Shown here: positions 7,344 through 15,518 of the stretch, one piece after another
How positions within the stretch are numbered: the first letter of the stretch is position 1
Layout: each line of letters begins with the position of its first letter
Assembly: GCA_023415475.1 (NCBI GenBank)
Contig: JAEZKL010000026.1
Span: forward strand, 1-24,831
Origin: Bacillota bacterium
GTDB taxonomy: Bacteria; Bacillota; Clostridia; Lachnospirales; Lachnospiraceae
Direction: 5' to 3'
DNA: 24,831 nt
Notes under the pieces: model-generated
The model's input: only the letters and a program-made list of their open reading frames with translations
What the model was told of the DNA's origin: nothing
The model's database searches: none
Made by a program: the position numbers and the translations under genes

Positions 7344-8261
7344 ATGAAGAAGATAAAATTATGTAAATGCTTAATTACTCTTGGCTTAATTCTTTTCATT
7401 ACTTTGCTTTTACCGTTAACATCTTACAACGTTGTGACAGCACAGGCAGCCAGTATTGATAAGGAGACAAAAGACAGCTATAGATTAAATTTGAAGAGCG
7501 TTACATTAGTAAAGGGCAAATCATTTAATTTGAAGGTTTACAATCTGGGTACAAACTCAAAGGTAAGCTTTAAATCCGATGATGCGGAAGTTGCTTCTGT
7601 TAGTGACGATGGTACAATTACAGCCAATAAGGTTGGTGCTACGATCGTTACAGTTACCATTAAAGATGGCAGCGATAAAACACCGTTAACATGCGATGTT
7701 ACTGTCGGTCCTGCCGCGATTAGTGTTAAGTGGACACAAGAAAGAGCCTATGTCGGGACAGGTAATGAAGATATCTTAAAGGTCATTATTAAACCGGACA
7801 ATACAACTGAGGTTGCCAGATTTTCCAGCTATGACTCTTCCATTGCTGCCGTTAGCTCCGGTGGCCGCATCACTGCAAAGAAGGTAGGTATGACTTATTT
7901 ATTTGCCGAAATTGATGCTACGAATTTAGACGGTACCCGCAAGTTTGCTATCTGTACCGTATTCGTAACCAGCCCTAAGGATGTTCCTTTATTACAGGAA
8001 TACTTTAGCAATCACTCTGAGCTTAACCGCGTATCCAGTTATGATTTAAACAAAGCATTGGATGAATTCTTTAATAATGGTAGCGCGGAAGCGGCTGTAA
8101 CTGCCGAGGATGCGACCGAGTCTGCACTGATTAAAGCATTAGACAAATATTTGGAAGAAATGTTCAAATTATCTGATTTACGTGCTAAGATCAAGGCAGA
8201 GCTTGAAGCTCTTACTAAGTCAAACAATACGGATGCAAATTCCGTCTCACAAGCAAAATAA
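7344..8261 (+). CDS. Secreted protein with two Big2 (bacterial Ig-like) domains
   Basis: The 305-residue product starts with a clear signal peptide: basic MKKIKLCK, a hydrophobic core at about 10-27, and a likely signal peptidase I site after AQA near residue 35. Two Big2-type Ig-like domains follow, at about 42-120 and 125-210. They show characteristic wording such as SDDAEVASVSDDGTITANKVGATIVTV and SSIAAVSSGGRITAKKVGMTYL. The last 90 residues are polar, probably helical, and resemble nothing I know. No LPXTG motif or other wall anchor is seen, so the protein is probably released or loosely attached. The ATG at 7344 is chosen because GGAGG is seven bases upstream; the in-frame ATG at 7338 would sit one base from it. 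A terminator follows directly, so it is a single-gene unit. Function unknown. Confidence 0.85.
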   Translation: MKKIKLCKCLITLGLILFITLLLPLTSYNVVTAQAASIDKETKDSYRLNLKSVTLVKGKSFNLKVYNLGTNSKVSFKSDDAEVASVSDDGTITANKVGATIVTVTIKDGSDKTPLTCDVTVGPAAISVKWTQERAYVGTGNEDILKVIIKPDNTTEVARFSSYDSSIAAVSSGGRITAKKVGMTYLFAEIDATNLDGTRKFAICTVFVTSPKDVPLLQEYFSNHSELNRVSSYDLNKALDEFFNNGSAEAAVTAEDATESALIKALDKYLEEMFKLSDLRAKIKAELEALTKSNNTDANSVSQAK

Positions 8262-8281
8262 CATAATGAAATGACTACAAC

Positions 8282-8309
8282 AAAGCCATACACTCCGGTG
8301 TATGGCTTT
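8282..8309 (+). terminator. Terminator after the Big2 protein gene
   Basis: A perfect 12-bp stem, AAAGCCATACAC (8282-8293) with GTGTATGGCTTT (8298-8309), encloses a TCCG loop and is followed by a T-rich tract. It lies 20 bp after the stop codon. Confidence 0.88.
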
Positions 8310-8387
8310 ATGAGTTATATTTTTTATTTTATTTTTACCCAGTTTATACTATAATTAAGACATATCATATGAGAAAGGTGGTCTAGC

Positions 8388-8756
8388 ATGAATTTCAGAT
8401 TTGCACATAATAATATTAATGTTCTTGACTTAGATAAGTCTTTAAAGTTCTATGAGGAGGCTCTCGGGCTAAAAGAAACCAGACGTAAGGAGCCCGCTTC
8501 CGGTGATTTTATCCTTTCGTATCTCGGAGATGGAGTAACCAGCCATCTCTTGGAGCTGACCTGGTTACGAGATTGGGATCGTCCCTATAACCTTGGGGAT
8601 AACGAGTTCCATCTTGCCTTTATCGTTGATGATTATGAGGCCGCTTATCAGAAGCACAAGGAGATGGGCTGTATCTGCTACGAGAATCCATCTATGGGGA
8701 TTTATTTTATAAATGATCCGGACGGCTATTGGCTCGAGATCATCCCAACAAGATAG
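8388..8756 (+). CDS. Glyoxalase I-like protein (VOC superfamily)
   Basis: This 122-residue protein belongs to the vicinal oxygen chelate superfamily and is closest in look to lactoylglutathione lyase (GloA). Two beta-alpha-beta-beta-beta halves are visible. The four metal ligands of glyoxalase I appear conserved: His7 in FAHNNI, Glu56 in HLLELTWL, His75 in NEFHLAF and Glu117 in YWLEI. The segment LDLDKSLKFYEEALGLKE is the standard N-terminal motif. Glyoxalase I would isomerise the thiol hemiacetal of methylglyoxal, but many clostridia lack glutathione, so the thiol used, or even the reaction, is uncertain. The start has AAAGGTGG five bases upstream. A TATAAT at 8350-8355 may be its -10 element. 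It is a single-gene unit convergent with the next gene. Confidence 0.85.
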   Translation: MNFRFAHNNINVLDLDKSLKFYEEALGLKETRRKEPASGDFILSYLGDGVTSHLLELTWLRDWDRPYNLGDNEFHLAFIVDDYEAAYQKHKEMGCICYENPSMGIYFINDPDGYWLEIIPTR

Positions 8757-8769
8757 CACCGAACAAAGG

Positions 8770-8822
8770 AAGGCTGATATTTTCCCTGCACCATTTGACA
8801 GTGAAGGAAGCTTATCAGCCTT
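8770..8822. terminator. Bidirectional terminator between convergent genes
   Basis: AAGGCTGATA (8770-8779) pairs with TATCAGCCTT (8813-8822). The 33-base interior can partly continue the stem through TTTTCC and GGAAG. A T-run follows on the plus strand and a pyrimidine-rich tract on the minus strand, so it can serve both the glyoxalase gene and the kinase-like gene ending at 8834. Confidence 0.7.
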
Positions 8823-8833
8823 TTTCATAAATT

Positions 8834-9508
8834 TTAGTTTTCAACAGCTTGAGCCAAGCCAAAATGCTTCTCCAATAATTCCAATGTTTCCTGTCTTGTA
8901 TCCTTTTCGATATCTTCCCTTAAAACTGTAAAAAAGCCGCTGTTGGCATATTCATCGTAATGTTCCTTACTATTAACCCTCGCAATGCACTCACGGTAAT
9001 TAGCCATCGTTTTCTCCGGATCCTCGCATTTTTGAATCTGTCGAAATAGAAATGCCTTATCCGGGTCCTCTCGATCAAAGAAACGTTCCACCGACATCGA
9101 TTGTGGTGACAGCATTACTGCAACCTGATGATAATCCGCAATCTCCCTTAATAGGTCTATCGGAATATTCGTATCAACGATCACCTTCTGATCACCGGAT
9201 ACTCGGATTAGCTCAGCGACCTCCATCTCCGCAATCTCTCTTCCGCTGCCATAGATCCAGGCTTCATATTCCTCCGGAGATCGGTTCAGGAATTCCTGCC
9301 AATCCTTTCTCTGATAGCAAAGATGAGGCTGCTTGTCCGGCGAAGCAATTTCCAGAAACTCATCCAGTTTATAGTTCTCACCGCAATGGTATAAGTCGTA
9401 CTTTTCAGCCAGCATAGCACACATTGTAGATTTGCCTGCATAGGCTGTTCCCGTTATAAATAGTATGTTCTTCAGATAGCTCTTAAGTATATTGTTTTCA
9501 ATCTTCAT
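8834..9508 (-). CDS. P-loop NTPase, small-molecule kinase-like, function unknown
   Basis: A 224-residue cytoplasmic protein of the P-loop kinase fold. The Walker A motif is GTAYAGKST at residues 20-28, directly after the first beta strand NILFIT. A second strand with acidic residue, QKVIVDTNIP at about 108-117, fits the Walker B position of nucleoside or shikimate kinase-like proteins. The segment RFFDREDPDK could be the lid. No substrate motif is recognisable and no specific name is justified. AGGGG lies about ten bases before the start. The next gene upstream, on the same strand 97 bp away, encodes an APH-fold kinase, so the pair could share a transcript or role, but the gap is too long to assume an operon. 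Confidence 0.7.
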   Translation of the reverse strand: MKIENNILKSYLKNILFITGTAYAGKSTMCAMLAEKYDLYHCGENYKLDEFLEIASPDKQPHLCYQRKDWQEFLNRSPEEYEAWIYGSGREIAEMEVAELIRVSGDQKVIVDTNIPIDLLREIADYHQVAVMLSPQSMSVERFFDREDPDKAFLFRQIQKCEDPEKTMANYRECIARVNSKEHYDEYANSGFFTVLREDIEKDTRQETLELLEKHFGLAQAVEN

Positions 9509-9605
9509 TATTCCAACCCCTTTCGATGCTACTTCAGCTAGTATTCTCGTATCTTATGATTAAGCTCATACTGAAGCAAATTATTATAAAAGAGATAGCT
9601 ACCGA

Positions 9606-10514
9606 CTAATGCCGGATTAATGTCTCCCAGCTCATCAGCCATTTCAACTGGTTATCGACGAATTCTTTATCAATGCTCTGGATACCAAGGTTTTCGATAA
9701 TCGTCGCCTGAACCTCATAATGCCTTATTGCGATAAAGCTATAGATTGCGGTAAGCTCCTGATTACTTATCGGGCTATATTCACTGTAGCCCTTCATAAA
9801 TTCCTCAAGCATATATCGGGTATCCTCATATTCATGTGCAGAAAGATTAAAATAATTTGTCATATCGCAGAACACCGCAATATCATATAAGGAAAATGCC
9901 TTAGAAGCGGCATCGAAATCGAATAATACATACTCACCCTGCCCGTTCAGAATCATATTTCCTGTATGATAATCTCCATGGCAAAAGCTTCTTGGCAGGT
10001 TCTTAACCCGGCTCCAAAGCAAGCTTCCATACTCCTCGAATTCATCTGTTCTCTGGTAATTCATTTCCCTCAGACAGCGAACGTAACGATCAATAAAAAA
10101 GGGCTTGTCATGGTAGCTTAAGAAGAGAGGGGAAGCACTCATTAATTTATGTAATCTTCCAGTCTGACGGCCGATAGCGATGATATCTGTGCTTTTGTCC
10201 GGCTCGTTTCCAATGATATATTCATATAGCACCCCAATTCGGTCATCTCCCTGAAAATCATAGATAAAATAAGATACGCCGGCTGCCGTTGGGATAATAT
10301 GAGCCGTGGGGAAACCCTCTTTTTCTAAATAGTTCATAATTTCGATTGATTGCTTCGCTTGTTTTGTATTACGGTCTTTAAATAGCTTTAGGATATATTT
10401 ATCCTTTTGATCGCTAACGACACAGACATATCCTATCATGTCTCTATGCAGCGCAATATCTTTAAAATCTTTCGCGTATAGGTCCTTTAAATCCTTCAAA
10501 AGCTGCATAAGCAT
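9606..10514 (-). CDS. Aminoglycoside phosphotransferase-family (APH/choline kinase fold) protein
   Basis: The 302-residue product has the APH kinase fold. The catalytic loop is CHGDYHTGN at 178-186, with base Asp181 and metal-binding Asn186. The metal-binding aspartate is in LFDFDAAS (Asp199). A candidate ATP-contacting lysine is Lys43 in YILKLFK. Members of this family phosphorylate antibiotics, choline, homoserine, sugars or, in spore-formers, occur as CotS-like coat proteins. Nothing here distinguishes these, so a resistance label would be unjustified. The ATG at 10514 has AGGAGG nine bases upstream. The gene is probably led by the promoter and inverted repeat at 10593-10666. Confidence 0.85.
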   Translation of the reverse strand: MLMQLLKDLKDLYAKDFKDIALHRDMIGYVCVVSDQKDKYILKLFKDRNTKQAKQSIEIMNYLEKEGFPTAHIIPTAAGVSYFIYDFQGDDRIGVLYEYIIGNEPDKSTDIIAIGRQTGRLHKLMSASPLFLSYHDKPFFIDRYVRCLREMNYQRTDEFEEYGSLLWSRVKNLPRSFCHGDYHTGNMILNGQGEYVLFDFDAASKAFSLYDIAVFCDMTNYFNLSAHEYEDTRYMLEEFMKGYSEYSPISNQELTAIYSFIAIRHYEVQATIIENLGIQSIDKEFVDNQLKWLMSWETLIRH

Positions 10515-10592
10515 CTATCTATCCCTCCTACGACATACATCCTGATCGCATAAGTAAAAGCTTAAAAAACGATAGCCTAAGTTACAAACTGT

Positions 10593-10637
10593 TATATCAT
10601 GTCTCTAATCTAATATATCAATCGCTTACATGATATA
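10593..10637. repeat. Perfect 10-bp inverted repeat at a predicted transcription start
   Basis: TATATCATGT (10593-10602) and ACATGATATA (10628-10637) are exact complements 25 bp apart, overlapping the -10 element and early transcript of the APH-family gene. It could be an operator with two half-sites or a hairpin at the mRNA 5' end. Confidence 0.4.
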
Positions 10638-10666
10638 GTATAAATTATTTTGTCGCGATTTACCAA
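10637..10666 (-). promoter_or_regulatory. Candidate promoter of the APH-family gene
   Basis: TTGGTA (10661-10666) and TATACT (10637-10642) lie 18 bp apart on the minus strand. Initiation would fall near 10630, inside a perfect 10-bp inverted repeat. The rest of the 342-base gap between this gene and carB holds only that repeat, the carB terminator and a hairpin next to the carB stop. Confidence 0.45.
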
Positions 10667-10740
10667 TACATTTTCCTTATATTCATCCTATATTAGTCCT
10701 AGGCTTCACCAATCAGGCCACACTGCCAATAAAAAAACAA

Positions 10741-10781
10741 CAGAAAGTGCCTCAGATCAATCGATACTGTGACACTTTCTG
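10741..10781 (-). terminator. Terminator of carAB
   Basis: CAGAAAGTG (10741-10749) pairs with CACTTTCTG (10773-10781), and CAG-AT/AT-CTG extend the stem inside. On the minus strand it is followed by TGTTG and seven T. It lies about 75 bp after the carB stop. A second hairpin without a T-run, GTGTGAAAAT with ATTTTCACAC (10827-10854), sits immediately after the stop and may stabilise the mRNA end. Confidence 0.8.
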
Positions 10782-10856
10782 AAACTTCTAGGTTCTTCCT
10801 TCTGTGCGAACTTCGACGTTCTTCCCGTGTGAAAATTGCATTATATTTTCACACTA

Positions 10857-13800
10857 TTATAGCTGCGCTACATCCACAAGGGTAATCTCACTGTTATCAC
10901 ATTCCATACTGGTCAGCAACGCACTGGCAGTATCCAGTGCCGTAAAGCAGGTAACTCCTGTCTCGATGGAGGTCCGGCGGATTAAGAAACCGTCTCTGGT
11001 CTTGTCACGTCCTTGGGTAGGTGTATTGATTACCATATCGATTTCGTGACTTAAGATTAGGTCAAGAATATTCGGGCTACCCTGACCTATCTTGTTAATA
11101 ACGGTAGCAGGAACTCCCTTTTCATTCAGCGCTTTTGCAGTACCCTCCGTAGCATATATCTGATAGCCGAGAGCGATTAATCTTTTTCCTAATCCGGTTG
11201 CTTCTTCCCTGTCGGATTTCTTCACCGTCATAATCATCTTCTTATGCTTCGGCAGATTGATTCCTGCACCAAGAAACGCCTTATATAAAGCTTCATGGAA
11301 GGTCTTGGCAATGCCAAGGCACTCGCCTGTAGATTTCATCTCGGGTCCTAAGCTGATCTCCGCACCACGGAGCTTTTCAAAGGAGAACACGGGCATTTTG
11401 ATAGCGATATATTCTGACTCCGGCCATAATCCGGGGGTATAACCCAGTCCCTTTATCTTCTCTCCCAGGATAACCTTAGTAGCGATATCGACAATCGGCA
11501 GGGAGGTTACCTTACTGATATAAGGAACAGTACGGCTGGATCTGGGGTTCACCTCAATGACATATACCTTCTCATTGTATACAATAAATTGAATATTGAT
11601 TAGTCCGATCACATGTAAGGATTGCGCCAGCTTCTTCGTGTAATTAACGATATCTACCTTAACCTTGCGGCTGACACTCTGGGAGGGATAGACAGAGATA
11701 CTGTCTCCGGAGTGTATTCCGGCTCTTTCGATGTGCTCCATGATACCCGGAATGAGGATATCCTCACCATCACATACCGCATCCACCTCTAGCTCCTTCC
11801 CCATCAGATATTTATCCACCAGAATAGGATGCTCCTGTACGTTCATATTGATAATTCTCATAAATTCGATGATATCTTCATCACAGATTGCTATCTGCAT
11901 TCCCTGACCACCAAGAACATAGGACGGTCGAACGAGAACCGGGAAACCCAATTCGTTTGCTGCCTCCAACGCTTCCTCTGTGGTATATACCGTTTTGCCT
12001 TCCGGTCTCGGGATACCGCATTCCTCCAGAATCTTATCAAATAGCTCTCTATCCTCTGCTGCGTCTACATCAGCTGCAGAGGTTCCAAGAATCGGCACTC
12101 CCATCTTTAAGAGTGCGTCGGTCAGTTTAATTGCAGTCTGTCCGCCGAATTGAACCACAGCACCATCCGGTTGTTCCATATCTACAATGTTCTCTACATC
12201 CTCTGGGGTTAGCGGTTCAAAGTATAGCTTATCCGCAATATCGAAGTCCGTACTCACAGTCTCGGGATTGTTATTGACAATGATGGTTTCACAGCCACTT
12301 TCTGCTAGAGCCCATACGCTGTGTACAGAGCAATAATCGAACTCGATCCCCTGCCCGATACGGATCGGACCTGAGCCGAGTACCATGATTTTCTTCTTTC
12401 CGCCGGTCCTCTCCACCTCATTGAAGCTGCCGAAGGTTGAGTAGTAATAAGGTGTTGCAGCATCAAATTCGGCCGCGCAGGTATCCACCATCTTATATGC
12501 AGCTAATATCCCGTTCTGTTTTCTCATTTCTTTAATTTCCGCCACGCTCTTACCGGTCAGCTCTCCGATAACACGGTCCGGATATCCCAGTCTCTTTGCC
12601 TTCGCTAATAGTTGAGCATTAAGCGGAAGCATAGCAATTTCTTTCTCTAACTCCACAAGAATCGCAATTTTATCGATGAACCAGAAATCAATCTTCGTAA
12701 TAGCATGGATAACCTCGTATGTGATTCCTCTTCTGATCGCTTCTGCAATGACGAAGAGGCGTCTGTCATCCACCAGATGAAGCTCATTGATGATCTCCTC
12801 CGTAGTCATGTTATTGTAATTGCCATATTTTAAGCTATAAATATTCTGCTCCAGAGAGCGTAATGCTTTCATTAATGCAGCCTCAAAGCTTGAACTGATT
12901 GCCATAACCTCACCCGTTGCCTTCATCTGGGTAGTTAAGGCTCTTCTCGCCGTGATGAACTTATCAAAAGGCCATTTCGGTATCTTTACAACCACATAAT
13001 CCAAAGTCGGCTCAAAGCTTGCGTAAGTTTTCTCCGTAACCGCATTCTGAATCTCATCCAAGTGATAACCTAAAGCGATCTTCGCTGCCACCTTCGCAAT
13101 CGGATAACCGGTAGCCTTAGATGCCAAAGCAGAGGAACGGCTCACACGAGGATTTACTTCTATTACACAATATTCAAAGGTTTCCGGATGGAGTGCATAC
13201 TGTACATTACAGCCACCTGTAATCCCAAGCTCAGTGATAATATTCAGGGAAGCACTGCGAAGCATCTGATATTCTTTATCTCCCAGTGTCTGCGAAGGTG
13301 CTACAACGATGCTGTCGCCGGTATGAACACCTACCGGGTCGATATTCTCCATATTACATACTGTGATGCAATTTCCGGCGCCGTCACGCATAACTTCATA
13401 CTCGATTTCCTTCCAGCCTGCAATCGAACGCTCAATCAGACATTGCCCAACACGGCTGAGCCTTAGTCCGTTGGTACAGATATCCTCCAGCTCTTCCTGA
13501 GTAGAGGCAATACCGCCACCGCTGCCTCCTAAGGTATACGCAGGACGAACCACTACCGGATATCCAATCATCTCAGCAAAGGTAACTGCAGCCTTCACAT
13601 TGGTTACTACCTCACTGGGCGCACAGGGCTCCCCGATCTTCTCCATCGTTGTCTTGAATTCGAGGCGGTCCTCCGCTTTCTTGATGGTCTCGGAGGTAGT
13701 GCCGATGAGTCTTACCCCATTCTCCTTAAGGAAGCCGGATTCCTCCAGCTCCATCGCAATATTTAATGCCGCCTGACCACCCAGGGTAGGTAATACGCTG

Positions 13801-14051
13801 TCAGGTCCTTCCTTTATAATTATTCGCTTTACAAAATCGGGAGTCAGCGGCTCGATATATACGATATCTGCAATCTCTTTATCCGTCATAATAGTAGCAG
13901 GGTTCGAATTCACCAGAATAACGCTGATCCCCTCCTCCTTCAAGGAACGGCACGCCTGAGTACCTGCATAGTCAAATTCAGCTGCCTGGCCGATGATAAT
14001 CGGACCGGAACCAATCACCAGTACCTTCTTGATATCCTCTATTCTTGGCAT
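10857..14051 (-). CDS. carB: Carbamoyl-phosphate synthase large subunit
   Basis: CarB uses ammonia from the CarA glutaminase, bicarbonate and two ATP to make carbamoyl phosphate, the shared precursor of arginine and pyrimidines. The product is 1064 residues, the normal length. It shows the two homologous halves. The first begins VLVIGSGPIIIGQAAEFDYAG and contains the ATP-grasp segment VRPAYTLGGSGGG. The second begins MVLGSGPIRIGQGIEFDYC and contains VRPSYVLGGQGMQI. EVNPRVSRSSALASKATGYP and EVNPRSSRTVPYISKV are the matching metal-binding segments. The C-terminal MGS-like allosteric domain (about 935-1064) includes ATEGTAKALNEKGV and NTPTQGRDKTRDGF. The start codon overlaps the carA stop by one base (TAATG), so translation is coupled. 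Confidence 0.98.
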   Translation of the reverse strand: MPRIEDIKKVLVIGSGPIIIGQAAEFDYAGTQACRSLKEEGISVILVNSNPATIMTDKEIADIVYIEPLTPDFVKRIIIKEGPDSVLPTLGGQAALNIAMELEESGFLKENGVRLIGTTSETIKKAEDRLEFKTTMEKIGEPCAPSEVVTNVKAAVTFAEMIGYPVVVRPAYTLGGSGGGIASTQEELEDICTNGLRLSRVGQCLIERSIAGWKEIEYEVMRDGAGNCITVCNMENIDPVGVHTGDSIVVAPSQTLGDKEYQMLRSASLNIITELGITGGCNVQYALHPETFEYCVIEVNPRVSRSSALASKATGYPIAKVAAKIALGYHLDEIQNAVTEKTYASFEPTLDYVVVKIPKWPFDKFITARRALTTQMKATGEVMAISSSFEAALMKALRSLEQNIYSLKYGNYNNMTTEEIINELHLVDDRRLFVIAEAIRRGITYEVIHAITKIDFWFIDKIAILVELEKEIAMLPLNAQLLAKAKRLGYPDRVIGELTGKSVAEIKEMRKQNGILAAYKMVDTCAAEFDAATPYYYSTFGSFNEVERTGGKKKIMVLGSGPIRIGQGIEFDYCSVHSVWALAESGCETIIVNNNPETVSTDFDIADKLYFEPLTPEDVENIVDMEQPDGAVVQFGGQTAIKLTDALLKMGVPILGTSAADVDAAEDRELFDKILEECGIPRPEGKTVYTTEEALEAANELGFPVLVRPSYVLGGQGMQIAICDEDIIEFMRIINMNVQEHPILVDKYLMGKELEVDAVCDGEDILIPGIMEHIERAGIHSGDSISVYPSQSVSRKVKVDIVNYTKKLAQSLHVIGLINIQFIVYNEKVYVIEVNPRSSRTVPYISKVTSLPIVDIATKVILGEKIKGLGYTPGLWPESEYIAIKMPVFSFEKLRGAEISLGPEMKSTGECLGIAKTFHEALYKAFLGAGINLPKHKKMIMTVKKSDREEATGLGKRLIALGYQIYATEGTAKALNEKGVPATVINKIGQGSPNILDLILSHEIDMVINTPTQGRDKTRDGFLIRRTSIETGVTCFTALDTASALLTSMECDNSEITLVDVAQL

Positions 14052-15133
14052 TATCCCTGCACCTCCATCATGTTGATAAACTCATCAAACAGAAACTCGC
14101 TATCCATTGGCCCTGCACAGGCTTCCGGATGGAACTGTACGGAGAATACATTCTTACCCAGGTAATGGAGTCCCTCCACCGTTCTGTCATTGACATTGAG
14201 GAAGCTGACCTCCGCTACGTCAGCCGGAATACTTTCCTCCATAACCATATAACCATGATTTTGAGTTGAAATGTAAACTCTACCGGTCTTCAGATCCTTA
14301 ACCGGGTGGTTGGCACCGCGATGGCCGTACCTCATCTTGGTAGTGTCTCCTCCATTCGCCAGTGCCAGAAGCTGATGGCCGAGGCAGATAGCAAAAATCG
14401 GTACATCACTATCATACAGGTACTTAACCTCAGCGATTACCTCCTTGCATTCCTTTGGATCACCCGGTCCATTGGAGAGCATAATCCCATCCGGGTTATC
14501 CCTCAAAACCTCCTCTGCCTCTGTAAATCCGGGATAGATCGTCACCTCACAGCCTCTCTTTGCCAGAGACCTTGGAATGTTATTTTTAAGACCATAATCC
14601 ATCAAAGCAACCTTGAACCTCTTTGCACCGACTGCAGGAATTACCCTTTTCTCTTTACAGGTGGTTTTATCAATTACCTTTTCTACTTTATATTGATGGA
14701 TCTTCGGTAGAACCTCTTCGAGCTTATGCTTCTCATCGGTGGTAATCATGCCATTCATCGTACCTTTGTTTCTTAACAGCTTTACCAATGCTCTGGTATC
14801 AATCCCGGCAATACCCGGAATGTCATATTTCTCTAAGAAGCTTTGTATACATTCTTGATTACGGAAGTTACTCGGAATTCGCGATAATTCTCTGACTAAA
14901 AATGCATCCACCCATGGCCTTTGTGACTCCATATCCTCATAGCAGATACCATAATTGCCAATTAGGGGATAGGTCATAACCACACTCTGCCCCGCATAAG
15001 AAGGGTCCGTCAGTACCTCCAGATAACCTGTCATACCTGTGTTGAATACGATTTCACTGATGATCTCTTTCTTTGCTCCGATGCTCTCCCCTACAAAGAC
15101 ATTGCCATCCTCAAGAATTAAGAATGCTTTCAT
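14051..15133 (-). CDS. carA: Carbamoyl-phosphate synthase small (glutaminase) subunit
   Basis: CarA hydrolyses glutamine and channels ammonia to CarB. The 360-residue product has the CarA-specific N-terminal domain (about 1-150; FNTGMTGYLEVLTDPSY is diagnostic) and a class I glutamine amidotransferase domain (about 172-356). The latter has nucleophile Cys250 in AICLGHQ and His335 with Glu337 in VQFHPEA. The frame is open to an ATG at 15310, but the family N-terminus is MKAFLILEDG at 15133, which has GGAGG five bases upstream. The extra 59 codons coincide with a structured leader and are not accepted as coding. First gene of the carAB operon, very likely controlled by attenuation in that leader. 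Confidence 0.97.
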   Translation of the reverse strand: MKAFLILEDGNVFVGESIGAKKEIISEIVFNTGMTGYLEVLTDPSYAGQSVVMTYPLIGNYGICYEDMESQRPWVDAFLVRELSRIPSNFRNQECIQSFLEKYDIPGIAGIDTRALVKLLRNKGTMNGMITTDEKHKLEEVLPKIHQYKVEKVIDKTTCKEKRVIPAVGAKRFKVALMDYGLKNNIPRSLAKRGCEVTIYPGFTEAEEVLRDNPDGIMLSNGPGDPKECKEVIAEVKYLYDSDVPIFAICLGHQLLALANGGDTTKMRYGHRGANHPVKDLKTGRVYISTQNHGYMVMEESIPADVAEVSFLNVNDRTVEGLHYLGKNVFSVQFHPEACAGPMDSEFLFDEFINMMEVQG

Positions 15134-15206
15134 CAAATCCTCCATTTCTGCTGCCGTTGGCTGCATAAACCTACTTTGTTTTTCTTTCATAAACTTAAAA
15201 GTTTGC

Positions 15207-15302
15207 AAAAAAAAAGAATATAAACCCAGACCGGGGATATACTCCATTGTACATCTTCCAATTTCTTCTTTTTCTTTATTAATATGAAATATCAATGTAT
15301 AT
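15207..15302 (-). promoter_or_regulatory. carAB leader: candidate transcription attenuator
   Basis: On the minus strand a hairpin at 15243-15217 (AGTATA with TATATT, then CCC with GGG) is followed at once, after one C, by nine T (15215-15207), as in an intrinsic terminator located before carA. An upstream segment, ATATACATTG (15302-15293), can instead pair with CAATggaGTATAT (15249-15237), which uses up the terminator's 5' arm. The two folds exclude each other, the hallmark of attenuation. I see no PyrR-binding loop, T-box or Arg-rich leader peptide, so the sensed signal is unknown. Confidence 0.5.
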
Positions 15303-15330
15303 TTATGCAATTTCTTTATGTATTTTTATG

Positions 15331-15359
15331 ATTTTATCACACATACCCCCAAATAGCAA
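15331..15359 (-). promoter_or_regulatory. SigA promoter of carAB
   Basis: TTGCTA (15354-15359) and TAAAAT (15331-15336) are exactly 17 bp apart, with an extended TGTGA before the -10. Transcription would start near 15324, giving a leader of about 190 nt, long enough for the attenuator. Confidence 0.6.
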
Positions 15360-15460
15360 GTAGTTTCTATAAATATTTTTTTATAATTATAAGTTATACT
15401 AATTTCATTCATAAGCAAAAATAATTCCCAACTTTCATAACTGTTTTTAAGAATTATTTC

Positions 15461-15488
15461 ACATCTTTCCCCCCTCTAACATAAGCTA
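15461..15488 (+). promoter_or_regulatory. Candidate sporulation (SigK-type) promoter of the sleC pair
   Basis: CATAAGCTA (15480-15488) matches the SigK -10 pattern CATAnnnTA, and AC (15461-15462) lies 17 bp upstream as expected for the -35. Mother-cell expression would suit a cortex-lytic enzyme. The motif is short and could be chance. Confidence 0.4.
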
Positions 15489-15518
15489 TTAATAAAACGA
15501 AAGGATTCTGCTTAAATT

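Noticed and set aside
9606..10514. Antibiotic-resistance label for the APH-fold gene
   Set aside because: The fold covers many metabolic kinases and coat proteins; no residue or neighbour supports drug phosphorylation.
11888..12130. Plus-strand ORFs inside carB and other conserved genes
   Set aside because: They are antisense shadows of conserved coding sequence with no start signals.
15134..15310. 59-codon N-terminal extension of CarA
   Set aside because: CarA proteins begin at the MKAFLILEDG position, which has its own GGAGG. The extension contains a T-run, competing hairpins and low-complexity codons of a leader.
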